The notes under the pieces are model-generated. The model was not told the DNA's origin and did no database searches. It worked only from the letters and a program-made list of their open reading frames with translations. DNA of 64,000 bases from Tsukamurella pulmonis (GTDB taxonomy: Bacteria > Actinomycetota > Actinomycetes > Mycobacteriales > Mycobacteriaceae), in the NCBI RefSeq assembly GCF_900103175.1, contig NZ_FNLF01000002.1:2742136-2806135 (forward strand), given 5' to 3'. Within the stretch, counting starts at the first letter, position 1. Each line of letters begins with the position of its first letter. Below, one piece after another: positions 32,237-41,812 of the stretch. Made by a program: the position numbers and the translations under genes.

Positions 32237-33490
32237 CTAGTGAGTGGCGCTCACCCCGGTGACGCCCGACACCTCGTCGGGGGTGTGCTCGAGAGTGCCG
32301 CGCCGGAGCTCCTTGCCCGTCGGAACGTCGATCGCGACGATCGTCTTCGTCGCGGGCTCGGTGACGAAGGCGGTGGAGCCCAGGGTGAAGACCGCGGGGC
32401 GCGGCTCCTGCCAGTTCGCATCCTCGGTCCAGGGGGCCGTCGCCTTCACCTCGCGCGCGACCGCACCGGTCTCGGGATCGAGGATGCGCAGCGTTCCGTC
32501 GGTGCCGAGCACCAGCGCCTCGCCGAACTGGCCCCGCGCGAGCGAGCGGAAGCTGTACGAGGCGGGCAGGTCGACGAGCTTCATCGCGCCGGTGCGGGTG
32601 TCGATGAGGCTGACCCGGGTGGGGCGCTCGGGCTTGGCGGCCTTGTCCACCTTGTAGTCGCCGAGGACCACGGCGTGCGCCTCGGTGGCCGCGACGTTGC
32701 CGGTGCGGGCGTAGCCGGGCGTCGGCGCCGCCGTCTTGACGATGTCGTTCCCGCGCACGATGAGCACGCCGTCCTCGCAGCCGAAGAGGACCGCACCGCC
32801 CTCGGCCGCTCCCTCCCCGTGCACGCCGGGGCACTGCTCGTTGCGGGCGATCTCCTTGCGGTCCTTGTCGAGGATCGCGACGCCCGTGCGGGTCTTCTCG
32901 TCGCCGAGGGTGATGAGCATCGAGCCGTCCGCACGCTCGACCGCGACGCCGTGATGCGCCTTCGGAGCGGTGTAGGTGGTGCGCGGCGCGTTCGGGTCGC
33001 CGACCGCGTCCGAGGCGATCGACGTGACCTCACCGGTGCCGTCGGAGAAGAGCACGGTCCGACCGTCGTGCCGTACCACGTGGCCGGGTTCGGGTGCCGC
33101 GATGCGGATGTCGGTACGACGGGGCGTCGCGGTGTAGAAGTGCTGGTGATCACCGTGGGGCGCGGACCAGGAACCGAGGTCGAGCAGGCGGAAGCCGTCC
33201 CCCTCGGAGAGGAAGGCGTGCCGGCCGTCGCCGGCGGGATTGACCCGGAGGTAGCCCTCGCCCGGGAAGTCCGCTACGCGCTCGAACGTGGCGGCGTCGA
33301 GGATCTGCACGCCGCCCTCGTAGGTCACCGCGAGGCGCGGTGCCGCACGTCGCGCTTCGGTGGCGCCGCCGGGGGCATCGGTGTCGGACGCCGCGGACGA
33401 CGGCGCGGGATCCGGCTGGGACGAGCCGCATCCAGCGGCGAGCAGGGCGGCGGTGAGCAGGGGGACGGCAAGACGCAGGCGCTGGGACAT
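32237..33490 (-). CDS. AztD-like zinc chaperone lipoprotein
   Basis: A 417-residue lipoprotein. The signal ends in the lipobox LLAAGC with Cys21. The rest looks like a beta-propeller, and has the histidine-rich HGDHQHFY segment followed by PGHVVRHDGRTVLFSDGTG. This resembles AztD, the periplasmic protein that passes zinc to the AztC binding protein. No aztABC transporter is adjacent, so its partner must be elsewhere. The ATG at 33488-33490 is preferred over an in-frame GTG/ATG at 33508. A Zur-like box lies about 22 bp upstream, supporting a zinc-starvation role. Confidence 0.7.
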   Translation of the reverse strand: MSQRLRLAVPLLTAALLAAGCGSSQPDPAPSSAASDTDAPGGATEARRAAPRLAVTYEGGVQILDAATFERVADFPGEGYLRVNPAGDGRHAFLSEGDGFRLLDLGSWSAPHGDHQHFYTATPRRTDIRIAAPEPGHVVRHDGRTVLFSDGTGEVTSIASDAVGDPNAPRTTYTAPKAHHGVAVERADGSMLITLGDEKTRTGVAILDKDRKEIARNEQCPGVHGEGAAEGGAVLFGCEDGVLIVRGNDIVKTAAPTPGYARTGNVAATEAHAVVLGDYKVDKAAKPERPTRVSLIDTRTGAMKLVDLPASYSFRSLARGQFGEALVLGTDGTLRILDPETGAVAREVKATAPWTEDANWQEPRPAVFTLGSTAFVTEPATKTIVAIDVPTGKELRRGTLEHTPDEVSGVTGVSATH

Positions 33491-33511
33491 GACGGCATTT
33501 CTAATCACTGA

Positions 33512-33526
33512 TGAAAACCATTGTCA
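33512..33526. promoter_or_regulatory. Zur-like box upstream of the zinc chaperone
   Basis: TGAAAACCATTGTCA is an imperfect palindrome close to the actinobacterial Zur consensus TGAAAATNATTTTCA. It lies 22-36 bp before the chaperone start codon, in the gap before xylulokinase. It would allow repression by zinc-loaded Zur. Confidence 0.6.
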
Positions 33527-33583
33527 AAGATCACCATGGCGATACGTGCATGCGCCGCGTCGGCGTCTGCGATGATCGCGGCC

Positions 33584-34999
33584 ATGCCCCTCGTCGCCGG
33601 AATCGATTCGTCCACCCAGTCCTGCAAGGTCGTGGTGTGCGATGCGGATTCGGGCGAGGTCGTCCGTTCCGGCTCCGCTCCGCACCCGCCCGGGACCGAG
33701 ATCGACCCCACCGCGTGGCTCGAGGCGTTCACCGTGGCCGCGCGGAACGCGGGCGGCCTCGACGACGTCGCCGCCGCCTCGGTGGGCGCCCAGCAGCACG
33801 GCATGGTGTGCCTCGACCGGGACGGCGCCGTCGTGCGGGACGCGCTGCTGTGGAACGACACCCGGTCCGCGGCCGCGGCGGATCAGCTGATCGACGACCT
33901 CGGCGGGACGGACGGGTGGGCCGACGCGGTGGGGGTGGTCCCCGTGGCCGCCGTGACCGCCGCGAAACTGCGCTGGCTCGCCGATGCGGAACCCGGACAC
34001 GCCGACGCGACGGCCGCCGTCTGCCTCCCGCACGACTGGTTGACCTGGCGGCTCGGCGGCGGCGGACTCGACACCCTCGCGACGGATCGATCGGACGCCT
34101 CGGGCACCGGCTACTTCAGTGCCGCGACCGGCGAATACCGCACGGACCTCCTCGAACTCGCGCTGCGCGGCCGGCGGCCGGCACTCCCCCGAGTGCTCGG
34201 CCCCGCCGAGTCCGTACCGGTCGTCGCCGACGACGGCCCGCTCCGCCGGGGAACGCTGCTCGGTGCGGGTACGGGCGACAATGCCGGCGCCGCACTCGGA
34301 CTCGATGCCCGGCCCGGCGACTGCATCGTCTCGCTCGGCACATCGGGCGTCGTGAGCGCCGTGACGCCGACCGCGCCGCGCGACCCGTCGGGCATCGTCG
34401 CGGGTTTCGCCGATGCGACGGGGCACCATCTGCCGCTGGTGTGCACCCTCAACGGTGCCCCGGTCCTGGCCGCGACCGCGCGGATGCTGGGGGCGGACCT
34501 CGGGGAGTTCGCGCGGCTCGCGCTGGCCGCGCCGCCCGGCGCGGAGGGCCTGGTCCTGGTTCCCTTCTTCGCCGGCGAGCGCTCCCCCAACCTGCCGGAC
34601 GCCACCGGCTCGCTGCAGGGCGTGACCGGCACGAACCTCACCCGGGAGAACATCGCCCGCGCCGCCGTCGAGGGCCTGCTCTGCTCCCTGCAGTTCTGCC
34701 TCGACGCGATCGCCGAGCAGGGGACGGCGGTCGAGCGCATCCTGGTGGTGGGCGGCGGCGGCCGGTCGCGCGCGGTGCGCGACATCGCCCCCGCGATCTT
34801 CGGTCGCGCCGTCGATTTCCCCGCGGACGGCGAGTACGTGGCCCGCGGGGCCGCACGGCAGGCGGCGTGGGCGCTCGGGGGCGACGGCACTCCGCCGGAG
34901 TGGTCGCGCCCGAGCGCCGAGTCCCGGACGGCCGATCCCACCCCGGCGGTCTACGCGCGCTACCGGGAGGCGGCAGCGCTGGTGCTCGACCGCCCCTGA
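33584..34999 (+). CDS. xylB: Xylulokinase
   Basis: A 471-residue FGGY carbohydrate kinase that phosphorylates D-xylulose. The N-terminal phosphate-1 motif is VAGIDSSTQSCKVVV; QQHGMVCLD is the xylulose-contacting segment, LWNDTRS follows, and the C-terminal adenosine motif is VVGGGGRSRAVRDI. The ATG at 33584 directly precedes MPLVAGIDSSTQS. It converges on the mannitol dehydrogenase gene. Together they would route arabitol, xylitol or mannitol-type polyols through ketoses into the pentose phosphate pathway. Confidence 0.92.
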   Translation: MPLVAGIDSSTQSCKVVVCDADSGEVVRSGSAPHPPGTEIDPTAWLEAFTVAARNAGGLDDVAAASVGAQQHGMVCLDRDGAVVRDALLWNDTRSAAAADQLIDDLGGTDGWADAVGVVPVAAVTAAKLRWLADAEPGHADATAAVCLPHDWLTWRLGGGGLDTLATDRSDASGTGYFSAATGEYRTDLLELALRGRRPALPRVLGPAESVPVVADDGPLRRGTLLGAGTGDNAGAALGLDARPGDCIVSLGTSGVVSAVTPTAPRDPSGIVAGFADATGHHLPLVCTLNGAPVLAATARMLGADLGEFARLALAAPPGAEGLVLVPFFAGERSPNLPDATGSLQGVTGTNLTRENIARAAVEGLLCSLQFCLDAIAEQGTAVERILVVGGGGRSRAVRDIAPAIFGRAVDFPADGEYVARGAARQAAWALGGDGTPPEWSRPSAESRTADPTPAVYARYREAAALVLDRP

Positions 35000-35011
35000 G
35001 CGGCAGCGGGT

Positions 35012-36496
35012 CTAGCGTGCGAGCAACTCCTGCAGCACGGCGCGTGCGCCCGACGCGCGCAACGCCGTCAGCGCAGCCAGGTACGGCTCGGTGAACCCGG
35101 GGCGGTCGGCGAGATCGCCGAACAGGTCCGGCGCCGCGACGAAGGCGAGCGGCTCCGTGCGCGAGGCCAGGGCGCGCCGGGCGAGCGCGTCCGCCTCGCG
35201 GTCGGCCTGCACGATCGGGGCGCCGGCATCGTCTAAACCCTCGCAGCCGCGGGTCCAGGCCGCGACGACGGCCGCGGCGAGGGGCGCCGCGGCACCGGAG
35301 TCGAGGCGCGAGACGATCACGGGCACGAGCCATTTCGGGATACGATCCGAGGCGTCCTGGCACAGCCGCGCGACCGTGTCGGCGATGGCGGGGTTGGAGA
35401 ACCGCTCGAGCAGCGTGTCGATGTAGTCGTCGAGATCGATGCCCGGCACGGGGCGCAGCGTGGGCCTGCCCTCCTCCTGCATGTACCGCCGGAGCAGCTC
35501 CCGCACGTGCGGATCGGCGGCCGCGTCGTGGACGTACTCGTAACCCAGCAGTCGGCCGAAGTGCCCCAGCGCCTGGTGTCCCGCGTTGAGCAGTCGCAGC
35601 TTCATCAGCTCGTACGGCGCGACGTCGTCGACCACCTGGACGCCCGCCTCCTCGAATCGCGGCCGACCTGCGCCGAAAGCGTCCTCGAGCACCCACTGGG
35701 TGTACGGCTCGGCGACCACGGGCCAGCGGTCGTCGACGTCCGCCCGCGCCGCGACCTCGGCGCGCAGGCCGTCGGGGGTCGCGGGGGTGATCCGGTCGAC
35801 CATCGAGTTGGGGAAGCGCACGTGCTCGGTGATCCAGTCCGCGAGTCCGGGATCGGCGAGGCGGGCGTAGGCGGTGAAGGTGCGCTGCGCGACGTGCCCG
35901 TTGCCCTCGATGTTGTCGCACGACATGACGGTGAACGCCGGGACGCCGCGGTCGCGCCGCCGGCGCAGGGCCTCCGTGACGTAGCCGAAGACGGTGCGGG
36001 GCGCCGCACCCGGCTCGAGATCGTTTCGGACGTCCGGATTCTCGGCGTCGAACTCCCCCGTGGCCGCGGAGAAGTTGTAGCCGCCCTCGGTGATGGTGAG
36101 GGAGACGATGCGGGTCTCGGCCGCCGCGAGCCGCTCGATCACCGCCTCGGGATCGTCGGGGGCGTACAGGTAATCGACGATCGCCCCGACGACGGAGGTC
36201 TCCACGGCCCCGTCGGGGTGCTTGAGCGTGAGCGTGTAGAGCCCGCCCTGCGGGACGAGGGCGTCGCGCATCGCCGCGTCGGCGGGCCGGAGCCCGACGC
36301 CGCAGATGCCCCAGCTCGCCGCGTCCGGGCCGGCCGCGAGCAGCCGGTCGAGGTAGACGGCCTGGTGGGCGCGATGGAAGCCGCCGACGCCGAAGTGGAC
36401 GATGCCGGGCCGCAGTACGGCGCGGTCGTAGGCCGGTACGGACGCTCCCGTGATCGCGGGCAGGGCGGCCGGGGTGAGGTCGATGGGTGCGCTCAT
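35012..36496 (-). CDS. Mannitol 2-dehydrogenase family polyol dehydrogenase
   Basis: A 494-residue long-chain polyol dehydrogenase, NAD-dependent and metal-independent. The N-terminal Rossmann segment is IVHFGVGGFHRAHQAVYLD, followed by SLTITEGGYN and MSCDNIEGNG. The catalytic K-x5-N-x2-H motif is visible as KLRLLNAGHQALGHFG. It oxidises mannitol to fructose or D-arabitol to D-xylulose; the xylulokinase next door favours arabitol at least in part. The ATG (36494-36496) overlaps the stop of the upstream alcohol dehydrogenase as TGATG, so the two are translationally coupled. Confidence 0.9.
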   Translation of the reverse strand: MSAPIDLTPAALPAITGASVPAYDRAVLRPGIVHFGVGGFHRAHQAVYLDRLLAAGPDAASWGICGVGLRPADAAMRDALVPQGGLYTLTLKHPDGAVETSVVGAIVDYLYAPDDPEAVIERLAAAETRIVSLTITEGGYNFSAATGEFDAENPDVRNDLEPGAAPRTVFGYVTEALRRRRDRGVPAFTVMSCDNIEGNGHVAQRTFTAYARLADPGLADWITEHVRFPNSMVDRITPATPDGLRAEVAARADVDDRWPVVAEPYTQWVLEDAFGAGRPRFEEAGVQVVDDVAPYELMKLRLLNAGHQALGHFGRLLGYEYVHDAAADPHVRELLRRYMQEEGRPTLRPVPGIDLDDYIDTLLERFSNPAIADTVARLCQDASDRIPKWLVPVIVSRLDSGAAAPLAAAVVAAWTRGCEGLDDAGAPIVQADREADALARRALASRTEPLAFVAAPDLFGDLADRPGFTEPYLAALTALRASGARAVLQELLAR

Positions 36497-37557
36497 CACA
36501 GCTCCTCTTGCGGTTCGGTTCCGGCGCGGCCGGGATGGACGACGGCCTTGATGCTGCCCGGCTCGCGGTCGGCGTTGAGCGCGTCCTCGGCGCGGTCGAG
36601 CGGAAAACGCCCCGTGACCATGCCGTCGAGGTCGACGCGGCCGCTCGCCGCGAGCGCGATGGCGGTCGGCCAGGTGTTCGCGTAGCGGAAGACGCCGGTG
36701 AGGAGTAGCTCTCGGGACTGGATCAGAGAGACGGGCAGTTCCAGGTCGTCCGCGCCCATCCCGACCAGCACGACCCGGCCGCCGGGGCGGACGGCGGGGA
36801 TGCCGGCACGGATCGCGGCGGGCGCCCCCGACGCGTCGACGAAGGCGTCGAAGCCGTCGCCGACTGCGGGCGACTCCGTTCCGGGGTCGACGGTGCGCGT
36901 GGCGCCGAACCTTTCGGCCGCGGCGCGCCGCAGGGGGTCGGGGTCGGTCACCACGATCCGCGTCAGCCCGGATGCGCGCGCGACCTGCGCGCTCAGCAGG
37001 CCGATCGGGCCCGCGCCGGCGATGAGCACCGAGCCGCCGAGGCCGACGGCCGCCTTCCGCATAGCGGCGATCCCCACGGAGAGCGGCTCGAACAGCGCCG
37101 CGGCCTCATCCGACACCGAGTCCGGGACGGCGTGCGCGAAGGCGGATCCGATGGTCACGTACTCGGCGAGGGCACCGTCGACCGGCGGCGTCGCGTAGAA
37201 CCGCATGGCCGGGCAGAGGTTGTACTCGCCGCGCAGCGATTCCGGGCTGTGCGGGTCGGGGCGCTGCGGCTCGATGGACACGCGCTCGCCGATCCGCTCG
37301 TCGGGGACGCCGGCGCCGACGGCCACGATCCGCCCCGACGCCTCGTGCCCGAGCACGATCGGAGCGGTCACCACGAACTCGCCGATCCGGCCGTGGCGCA
37401 GGTAGTGGGTGTCGGAGCCGCACACGCCGACGGCCGCGACCTGGACCAGCACGTCGCCGGGGTCGGGCGTCGGAACGGGTCTCGACTCGAGGGCCATCCG
37501 GCCCCCGGGGTGCAGCACGCTGGCGCGCATTTCACTCGAAACTGTTGCCTGGGTCAC
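36496..37557 (-). CDS. Zinc-dependent polyol/alcohol dehydrogenase (sorbitol/xylitol dehydrogenase-like)
   Basis: A 353-residue medium-chain dehydrogenase. The catalytic zinc ligands lie in VGVCGSDTHYLRHG and LGHEASGRIV, with the NAD motif VLIAGAGPIGLLSAQVARA. The structural-zinc cysteine cluster of classical ADH is missing, as in sorbitol dehydrogenases (only an EYNLCPAM remnant). It probably oxidises sorbitol, xylitol or a related polyol. GTG at 37557 is chosen; ATG at 37530 is an alternative. It is the first gene of a two-gene operon with the mannitol dehydrogenase, divergent from the SorC regulator. Confidence 0.87.
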   Translation of the reverse strand: MTQATVSSEMRASVLHPGGRMALESRPVPTPDPGDVLVQVAAVGVCGSDTHYLRHGRIGEFVVTAPIVLGHEASGRIVAVGAGVPDERIGERVSIEPQRPDPHSPESLRGEYNLCPAMRFYATPPVDGALAEYVTIGSAFAHAVPDSVSDEAAALFEPLSVGIAAMRKAAVGLGGSVLIAGAGPIGLLSAQVARASGLTRIVVTDPDPLRRAAAERFGATRTVDPGTESPAVGDGFDAFVDASGAPAAIRAGIPAVRPGGRVVLVGMGADDLELPVSLIQSRELLLTGVFRYANTWPTAIALAASGRVDLDGMVTGRFPLDRAEDALNADREPGSIKAVVHPGRAGTEPQEEL

Positions 37558-37575
37558 ACCCCCGATGTTAGCGTA

Positions 37576-37610
37576 GTGAGCAGAATCACCGCTAGTGAGC
37601 ATTTGCTCAC
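37576..37610. promoter_or_regulatory. SorC-type operator candidate with GTGAGCA repeats
   Basis: A perfect palindrome GTGAGCA-TT-TGCTCAC lies at 37595-37610, and another GTGAGCA half-site at 37576-37582. They fall in the 71-bp gap between the divergent dehydrogenase and regulator genes. The half-site centres are about two helical turns apart, which suits a tetrameric SorC/DeoR-type regulator. Confidence 0.65.
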
Positions 37611-37628
37611 GAGACGACGGAGTATCGC

Positions 37629-38612
37629 GTGACCTCACCACAGCGCACACCCGGGGAGCCCGGCCACGACCTGCGCCTCCTGGTCCGCGCGGCCACCATG
37701 TACCACCTCGAGGGCCTCACCCAGGCCCAGATCGCCGAGCGGCTCGGCGTCTCCCGCCCCACGGCCGGCCGCCTCGTCGCCCGCGCCCGCGCCCAGGGCC
37801 TCGTCACCGTCACCGTCGCAGCACCCGCCCACCTCGCCGGCTCCATCCATCCCGACCTCGAGCGCGACCTGGAGGCGGCGTTCGGGCTCGCCGAAGCGTT
37901 GATCATCGCCGAGGACGCCGACGGAACCCCTTCGGGCGACGCCGCACTCGGCCGCGCGGGAGCCTCCCTGCTCGCCCGCCGCCTGCAGCCCACGGACACG
38001 TTCGGTTTCACCTGGGGCCCCGAGCAGGTCGCGGTCGCGGACGCGCTCGGCGGAGGCGCGGCCTGTGCCCGGGTGGTCCAGATGGACGGCTCGATGACCT
38101 CCGTCGAGTACCACACCGGCGTCGATCACGCCCTCGCCCGATTCTCCGAACGCCTCGGTGCGCGACCGGTCCGGCTGGTGGCACCGCTGTTCGCCGATCC
38201 CGGCACAGTGCGCGCGCTGGAACGCGACTCCATCGTCTCCCAGGCACTCTCGGCGGGCCGCTCCGCCGAGGTGATGCTCTTCGGTGTCGGATCCGTCTCC
38301 ACCTCGACCACGTTGTTCGAGGGCGCCTACATCGACACCGAGGTCCTGAGCGAACTGCACGAGCTCGGGGCGGTCGGCGAGATCGGCGGGCGGTTCTACG
38401 GGCTCGACGGTGCACCGGTCCCGTCGTCGCTCGTCGAGCGCACCGTCTCGGTACCGCTGGAGGACATCCGGCACTGCCCCACAGCGATTCTCACCTCCGG
38501 CGGCGAGCACCGCCGGGAATCGATCCTGGGCGCCCTGCGGGGCGGCTTCGCGACCGCTCTGGTCACCGACCGCCCCACCGCGCAGTGGCTGCTCGCCGAA
38601 CAGAAGGGATGA
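37629..38612 (+). CDS. SorC/DeoR-type sugar-binding transcriptional regulator
   Basis: A 327-residue regulator. The N-terminal HTH is YHLEGLTQAQIAERLGVSRPT (about residues 25-45). It is followed by a SorC sugar-binding domain with FGFTWGPEQVAVADALGG, GVGSV and a late GEIGGRFYGLDG, the usual phosphosugar-pocket region. It probably senses a phosphorylated ketose or polyol and controls the divergent dehydrogenases and its own ABC-transporter operon. The stop overlaps the next ATG (ATGA). Confidence 0.9.
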   Translation: MTSPQRTPGEPGHDLRLLVRAATMYHLEGLTQAQIAERLGVSRPTAGRLVARARAQGLVTVTVAAPAHLAGSIHPDLERDLEAAFGLAEALIIAEDADGTPSGDAALGRAGASLLARRLQPTDTFGFTWGPEQVAVADALGGGAACARVVQMDGSMTSVEYHTGVDHALARFSERLGARPVRLVAPLFADPGTVRALERDSIVSQALSAGRSAEVMLFGVGSVSTSTTLFEGAYIDTEVLSELHELGAVGEIGGRFYGLDGAPVPSSLVERTVSVPLEDIRHCPTAILTSGGEHRRESILGALRGGFATALVTDRPTAQWLLAEQKG

Positions 38613-39994
38613 CCGTGATCCGCAGATCCGTACGACGCCGCGCCGCGGCCGCCGGTGGCCTCGCCGCCGTGACGGCACTGCTCGCCGGCTGCTCCGGAGC
38701 GGGTGTCTTCACCGACGGGGGCGGTTCCGCCGTCACCGTCGCCATGGTGTCGAACTCGCAGATGACGGACGCGGTGGGCCTGGCCCCCGAGTTCGAGCGC
38801 GCCAACCCCGGCGTGAAGCTCAAGTTCATCACGCTCTCGGAGAACGAGGCGCGGGCCAAGATCACCGCCTCCGTCTCCACCGGGGGTGGCGAGTTCGACG
38901 TGGTGATGATCAGCAACTACGAAACCCGGATGTGGGCGCAGAACGGCTGGCTCACCGACCTGTCCGCGCTGATGGATCGCGACCCGTCGTACGACCCGGG
39001 CGACTTCATCCCCACGCTGCGCGAGGCGCTCTCGTACCAGGACCGGATGTACTCCGTCCCCTTCTACGGCGAGTCCTCCTTCCTCATGTACAACAAGCAG
39101 ATGTTCGCGCAGGCGGGCATCACGCTGCCCGCCGAGCCCACCTGGCCCGAGGTCGCCGACGCCGCCCGCCGACTGCACTCGCGGGACGTGGCGGGGATCT
39201 GCCTGCGCGGCAAGCCCGGCTGGGGTGAGGTGCTCGCGCCCTTGAACACGGTGATCAACGCCTACGGCGGCCGCTGGTTCGACGAGCAGTGGAATCCGCA
39301 GTTCGATTCGCCGCAGGTGCGCGACGCCGTGCGCTTCTACGTCGACACCGTCCGGAACTACGGCGAGGCCGGTGCCGCCTCCACCGGATTCCAGGAATGC
39401 GGAAACCTGTTGGCGCAGGGCCAGGCCGCCATGTGGTACGACTCCACTGCGGCCGTCTCGTCGCTGGAGAGCCCGGAGACCTCGAAGATCGCAGGCCAGG
39501 TCGGCTACCTCCCCGCGCCGAAGATGGCCAAGTCCGGCAACGGTTGGCTCTACACCTGGTCGCTCGGAATCCCGGCCAAGAGCACGCGGACCGACGACGC
39601 GTGGAAGTTCGTCTCCTGGATGACGAGCAAGCAGTACATCGCGGGCGTCGCCGACAAGCTGGGGCCGAGCCGGGTACCGCCGGGAAGCCGCCTCTCGACC
39701 TACGAGCTGCCCGCCTACAAGGAACTGTCGTCGACCTTCGCCAAGCAGACCCTCGACTCGATGCTGGCCGCCGATCAGTCCCGCCCGACGCTGGAGCCCG
39801 TGCCCTACACCGGCATCCAGTTCCTCGCCATCCCCGAGTTCCAGGACCTCGGAACCCGGGTCAGCCAGCAGATCAGCGCCGCCATCGCCGGCCAGATCTC
39901 CGTCGACGACGCCCTGGCCCAGTCGCAGAAGTACGCCGAGGTCGTCGGGAAGAGCTACCGCGACAGCCAGGACCGGACGGGAGCAGCACGATGA
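38609..39994 (+). CDS. Polyol ABC transporter, substrate-binding lipoprotein
   Basis: A 461-residue extracellular solute-binding protein, family 1. The signal peptide ends in the lipobox LLAGC with Cys28. The mature protein has the two-lobe pattern of SmoE/MtlE-like polyol binders (SENEARAKITASVSTGGGEFDVV, VPFYGESSFLMYNKQMF). It would capture sorbitol, mannitol or arabitol outside the membrane for the two permeases downstream. ATG overlaps the regulator stop, and the TGA overlaps the permease start. Confidence 0.9.
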   Translation: MTVIRRSVRRRAAAAGGLAAVTALLAGCSGAGVFTDGGGSAVTVAMVSNSQMTDAVGLAPEFERANPGVKLKFITLSENEARAKITASVSTGGGEFDVVMISNYETRMWAQNGWLTDLSALMDRDPSYDPGDFIPTLREALSYQDRMYSVPFYGESSFLMYNKQMFAQAGITLPAEPTWPEVADAARRLHSRDVAGICLRGKPGWGEVLAPLNTVINAYGGRWFDEQWNPQFDSPQVRDAVRFYVDTVRNYGEAGAASTGFQECGNLLAQGQAAMWYDSTAAVSSLESPETSKIAGQVGYLPAPKMAKSGNGWLYTWSLGIPAKSTRTDDAWKFVSWMTSKQYIAGVADKLGPSRVPPGSRLSTYELPAYKELSSTFAKQTLDSMLAADQSRPTLEPVPYTGIQFLAIPEFQDLGTRVSQQISAAIAGQISVDDALAQSQKYAEVVGKSYRDSQDRTGAAR

Positions 39995-40938
39995 CCACGA
40001 CCAGCACGCCGCCCGCAGCGCGGCCGGCGACCGCGTTGCGTTCCAAGCGCGACCGGATCACCCGCGCCGAGGCGTGGCGCCGGCGCGGACCGCTGTTGCC
40101 CGCCCTGATCTTCATGGTGATAGTCACCCAGATCCCGTTCCTGGTGACGCTGTACTACTCCACGCAGTCGTGGAACCTGGTGCGGCCGGGATCACGGAAG
40201 TTCAACTGGCTCAACAACTACGTCGAGGTCTTCCGGGACACCCAGTTCTGGACGGTCACCCTCAACACCGTGCTGCTCATCGTCGGCACCGTCGTGCTGT
40301 CGGTGATCCTCGGCCTTGTTCTCGCACTGCTGCTGGACCGGAAGTTCCTGGGGCGCGGCGTGGTTCGCACGCTGTTGATCACTCCGTTCCTGGTCACACC
40401 GGTCGCCGCCGCACTGCTCTGGAAGACCAGCCTGCTCTCCCCCACCAACGGCCTGCTGGCGTGGGCCCTCAGCCCCTTCGGTGTTCACGTCGACTTCCTC
40501 AGCGAGTACCCGCTCGCGTCCGTCATCGCCGAGCTCGTCTGGCAGTGGACGCCGTTCATGATGCTGCTGATCCTCGCGGGCCTGCAGTCCATGCCGCGCG
40601 ACGTGCAGGAAGCCGCCCGGGTGGACGGCGCCACCAGCTTCCGGCTGTTCCGCGAGCTGACGCTGCCGCATCTGCGGCGGTTCATCGAACTCGGCGCCGT
40701 CCTCGGCGCCATCTATCTGGTCAACACCTTCGACGCGGTCTACATGATGACCTCGGGCGGGCCGGGCGTCGCCAGCTCCAACCTGCCCTTCTACATCTAT
40801 CAGCGCGCCTTCCTCGGGTTCGACATCGGCCAGGCCGCGGCCATGGGCGTCGTCACCGTGGTCGGCACGATCGTCGTCTCGACACTCGCGATCCGCCTGA
40901 TCTTCAAGAGTTTCGGCGCCGGAGAGGAAGCAGCCTGA
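39991..40938 (+). CDS. Polyol ABC transporter permease 1
   Basis: A 315-residue MalF-type permease with six predicted membrane segments after a charged N-terminal tail. The EAA loop reads QEAARVDGATSFRLFRELTLP, the contact site for the ATPase. The start overlaps the substrate-binding gene by 4 nt. It pairs with the downstream MalG-type permease. Confidence 0.93.
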   Translation: MTTTSTPPAARPATALRSKRDRITRAEAWRRRGPLLPALIFMVIVTQIPFLVTLYYSTQSWNLVRPGSRKFNWLNNYVEVFRDTQFWTVTLNTVLLIVGTVVLSVILGLVLALLLDRKFLGRGVVRTLLITPFLVTPVAAALLWKTSLLSPTNGLLAWALSPFGVHVDFLSEYPLASVIAELVWQWTPFMMLLILAGLQSMPRDVQEAARVDGATSFRLFRELTLPHLRRFIELGAVLGAIYLVNTFDAVYMMTSGGPGVASSNLPFYIYQRAFLGFDIGQAAAMGVVTVVGTIVVSTLAIRLIFKSFGAGEEAA

Positions 40939-41777
40939 TGTCCACGACCATCGTTCCCCGCCGCCGGCGCGACCCCAAGGGCGGCGCGCTGACCGCGCTC
41001 ACCTGGATCATCGCCATCGGCTTCTTCTTCCCCGTGCTGTGGATGGTGCTCACCGCGTTCAAGCAGGAGAGCGACGCCGCCACCCGTCCGCCGACCGTCT
41101 TCTTCGTGCCGACGCTGGATCAGTTCACAGCCGTCTTCGACTCCGGTATCGGGGTCCCGCTGCTCAACTCGGTCTTCGCGACGGTCCTCTCGACCACGCT
41201 GGTCCTGGTGCTCGGCGTACCGGCGGCGTTCGCCCTGTCGCTACGGCCGGTCCGCAAGACGCAGGACGCGCTGTTCTTCTTCATCAGCACCAAGATGCTG
41301 CCGATCGTCGCGGCGATCATCCCGCTGTACGTGATCGTCGGGCGGATCGGCATGCTCGACAACATCTGGACGCTGGTGATCCTCTACACCGCGATGAACC
41401 TGCCCATCGCCGTGTGGATGATGCGGTCCTTCTTCCTCGAGGTTCCGAGCGAGCTGCTCGAGGCGGCCGGGATGGACGGCGCCGGGCTGTGGACCTCGGT
41501 GCGCGAGGTGATCCTTCCGATCATCTCCCCCGGCATCGCCGCCACCGCCCTGATCTGCGTGATCTTCTCGTGGAACGAGTTCTTCTTCGCGGTGAACCTC
41601 ACCGCGGTCAACGCCCAGACCATGCCGGTGGCACTGACCGGGTTCATGTCCGGGCAGGGCCTGTTCTGGGCCAAGCTCTCCGCCGCCTCCGTGCTGGCCG
41701 CCCTGCCCGTGGTCATCTGCGGGTGGATCGCCCAGAACAAGCTGGTCCGCGGCCTGTCCTTCGGCGCCATCAAGTAG
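40938..41777 (+). CDS. Polyol ABC transporter permease 2
   Basis: A 279-residue MalG-type permease with six predicted membrane segments. The EAA loop is LLEAAGMDGAGLWTSVREVILP, and the family C-terminal RGLSFGAIK is intact. TGATG overlap with permease 1 indicates coupling. Confidence 0.93.
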   Translation: MSTTIVPRRRRDPKGGALTALTWIIAIGFFFPVLWMVLTAFKQESDAATRPPTVFFVPTLDQFTAVFDSGIGVPLLNSVFATVLSTTLVLVLGVPAAFALSLRPVRKTQDALFFFISTKMLPIVAAIIPLYVIVGRIGMLDNIWTLVILYTAMNLPIAVWMMRSFFLEVPSELLEAAGMDGAGLWTSVREVILPIISPGIAATALICVIFSWNEFFFAVNLTAVNAQTMPVALTGFMSGQGLFWAKLSAASVLAALPVVICGWIAQNKLVRGLSFGAIK

Positions 41778-41812
41778 CGCCTCACTCCCTCGCCATCCCC
41801 AGGAGGAACACC

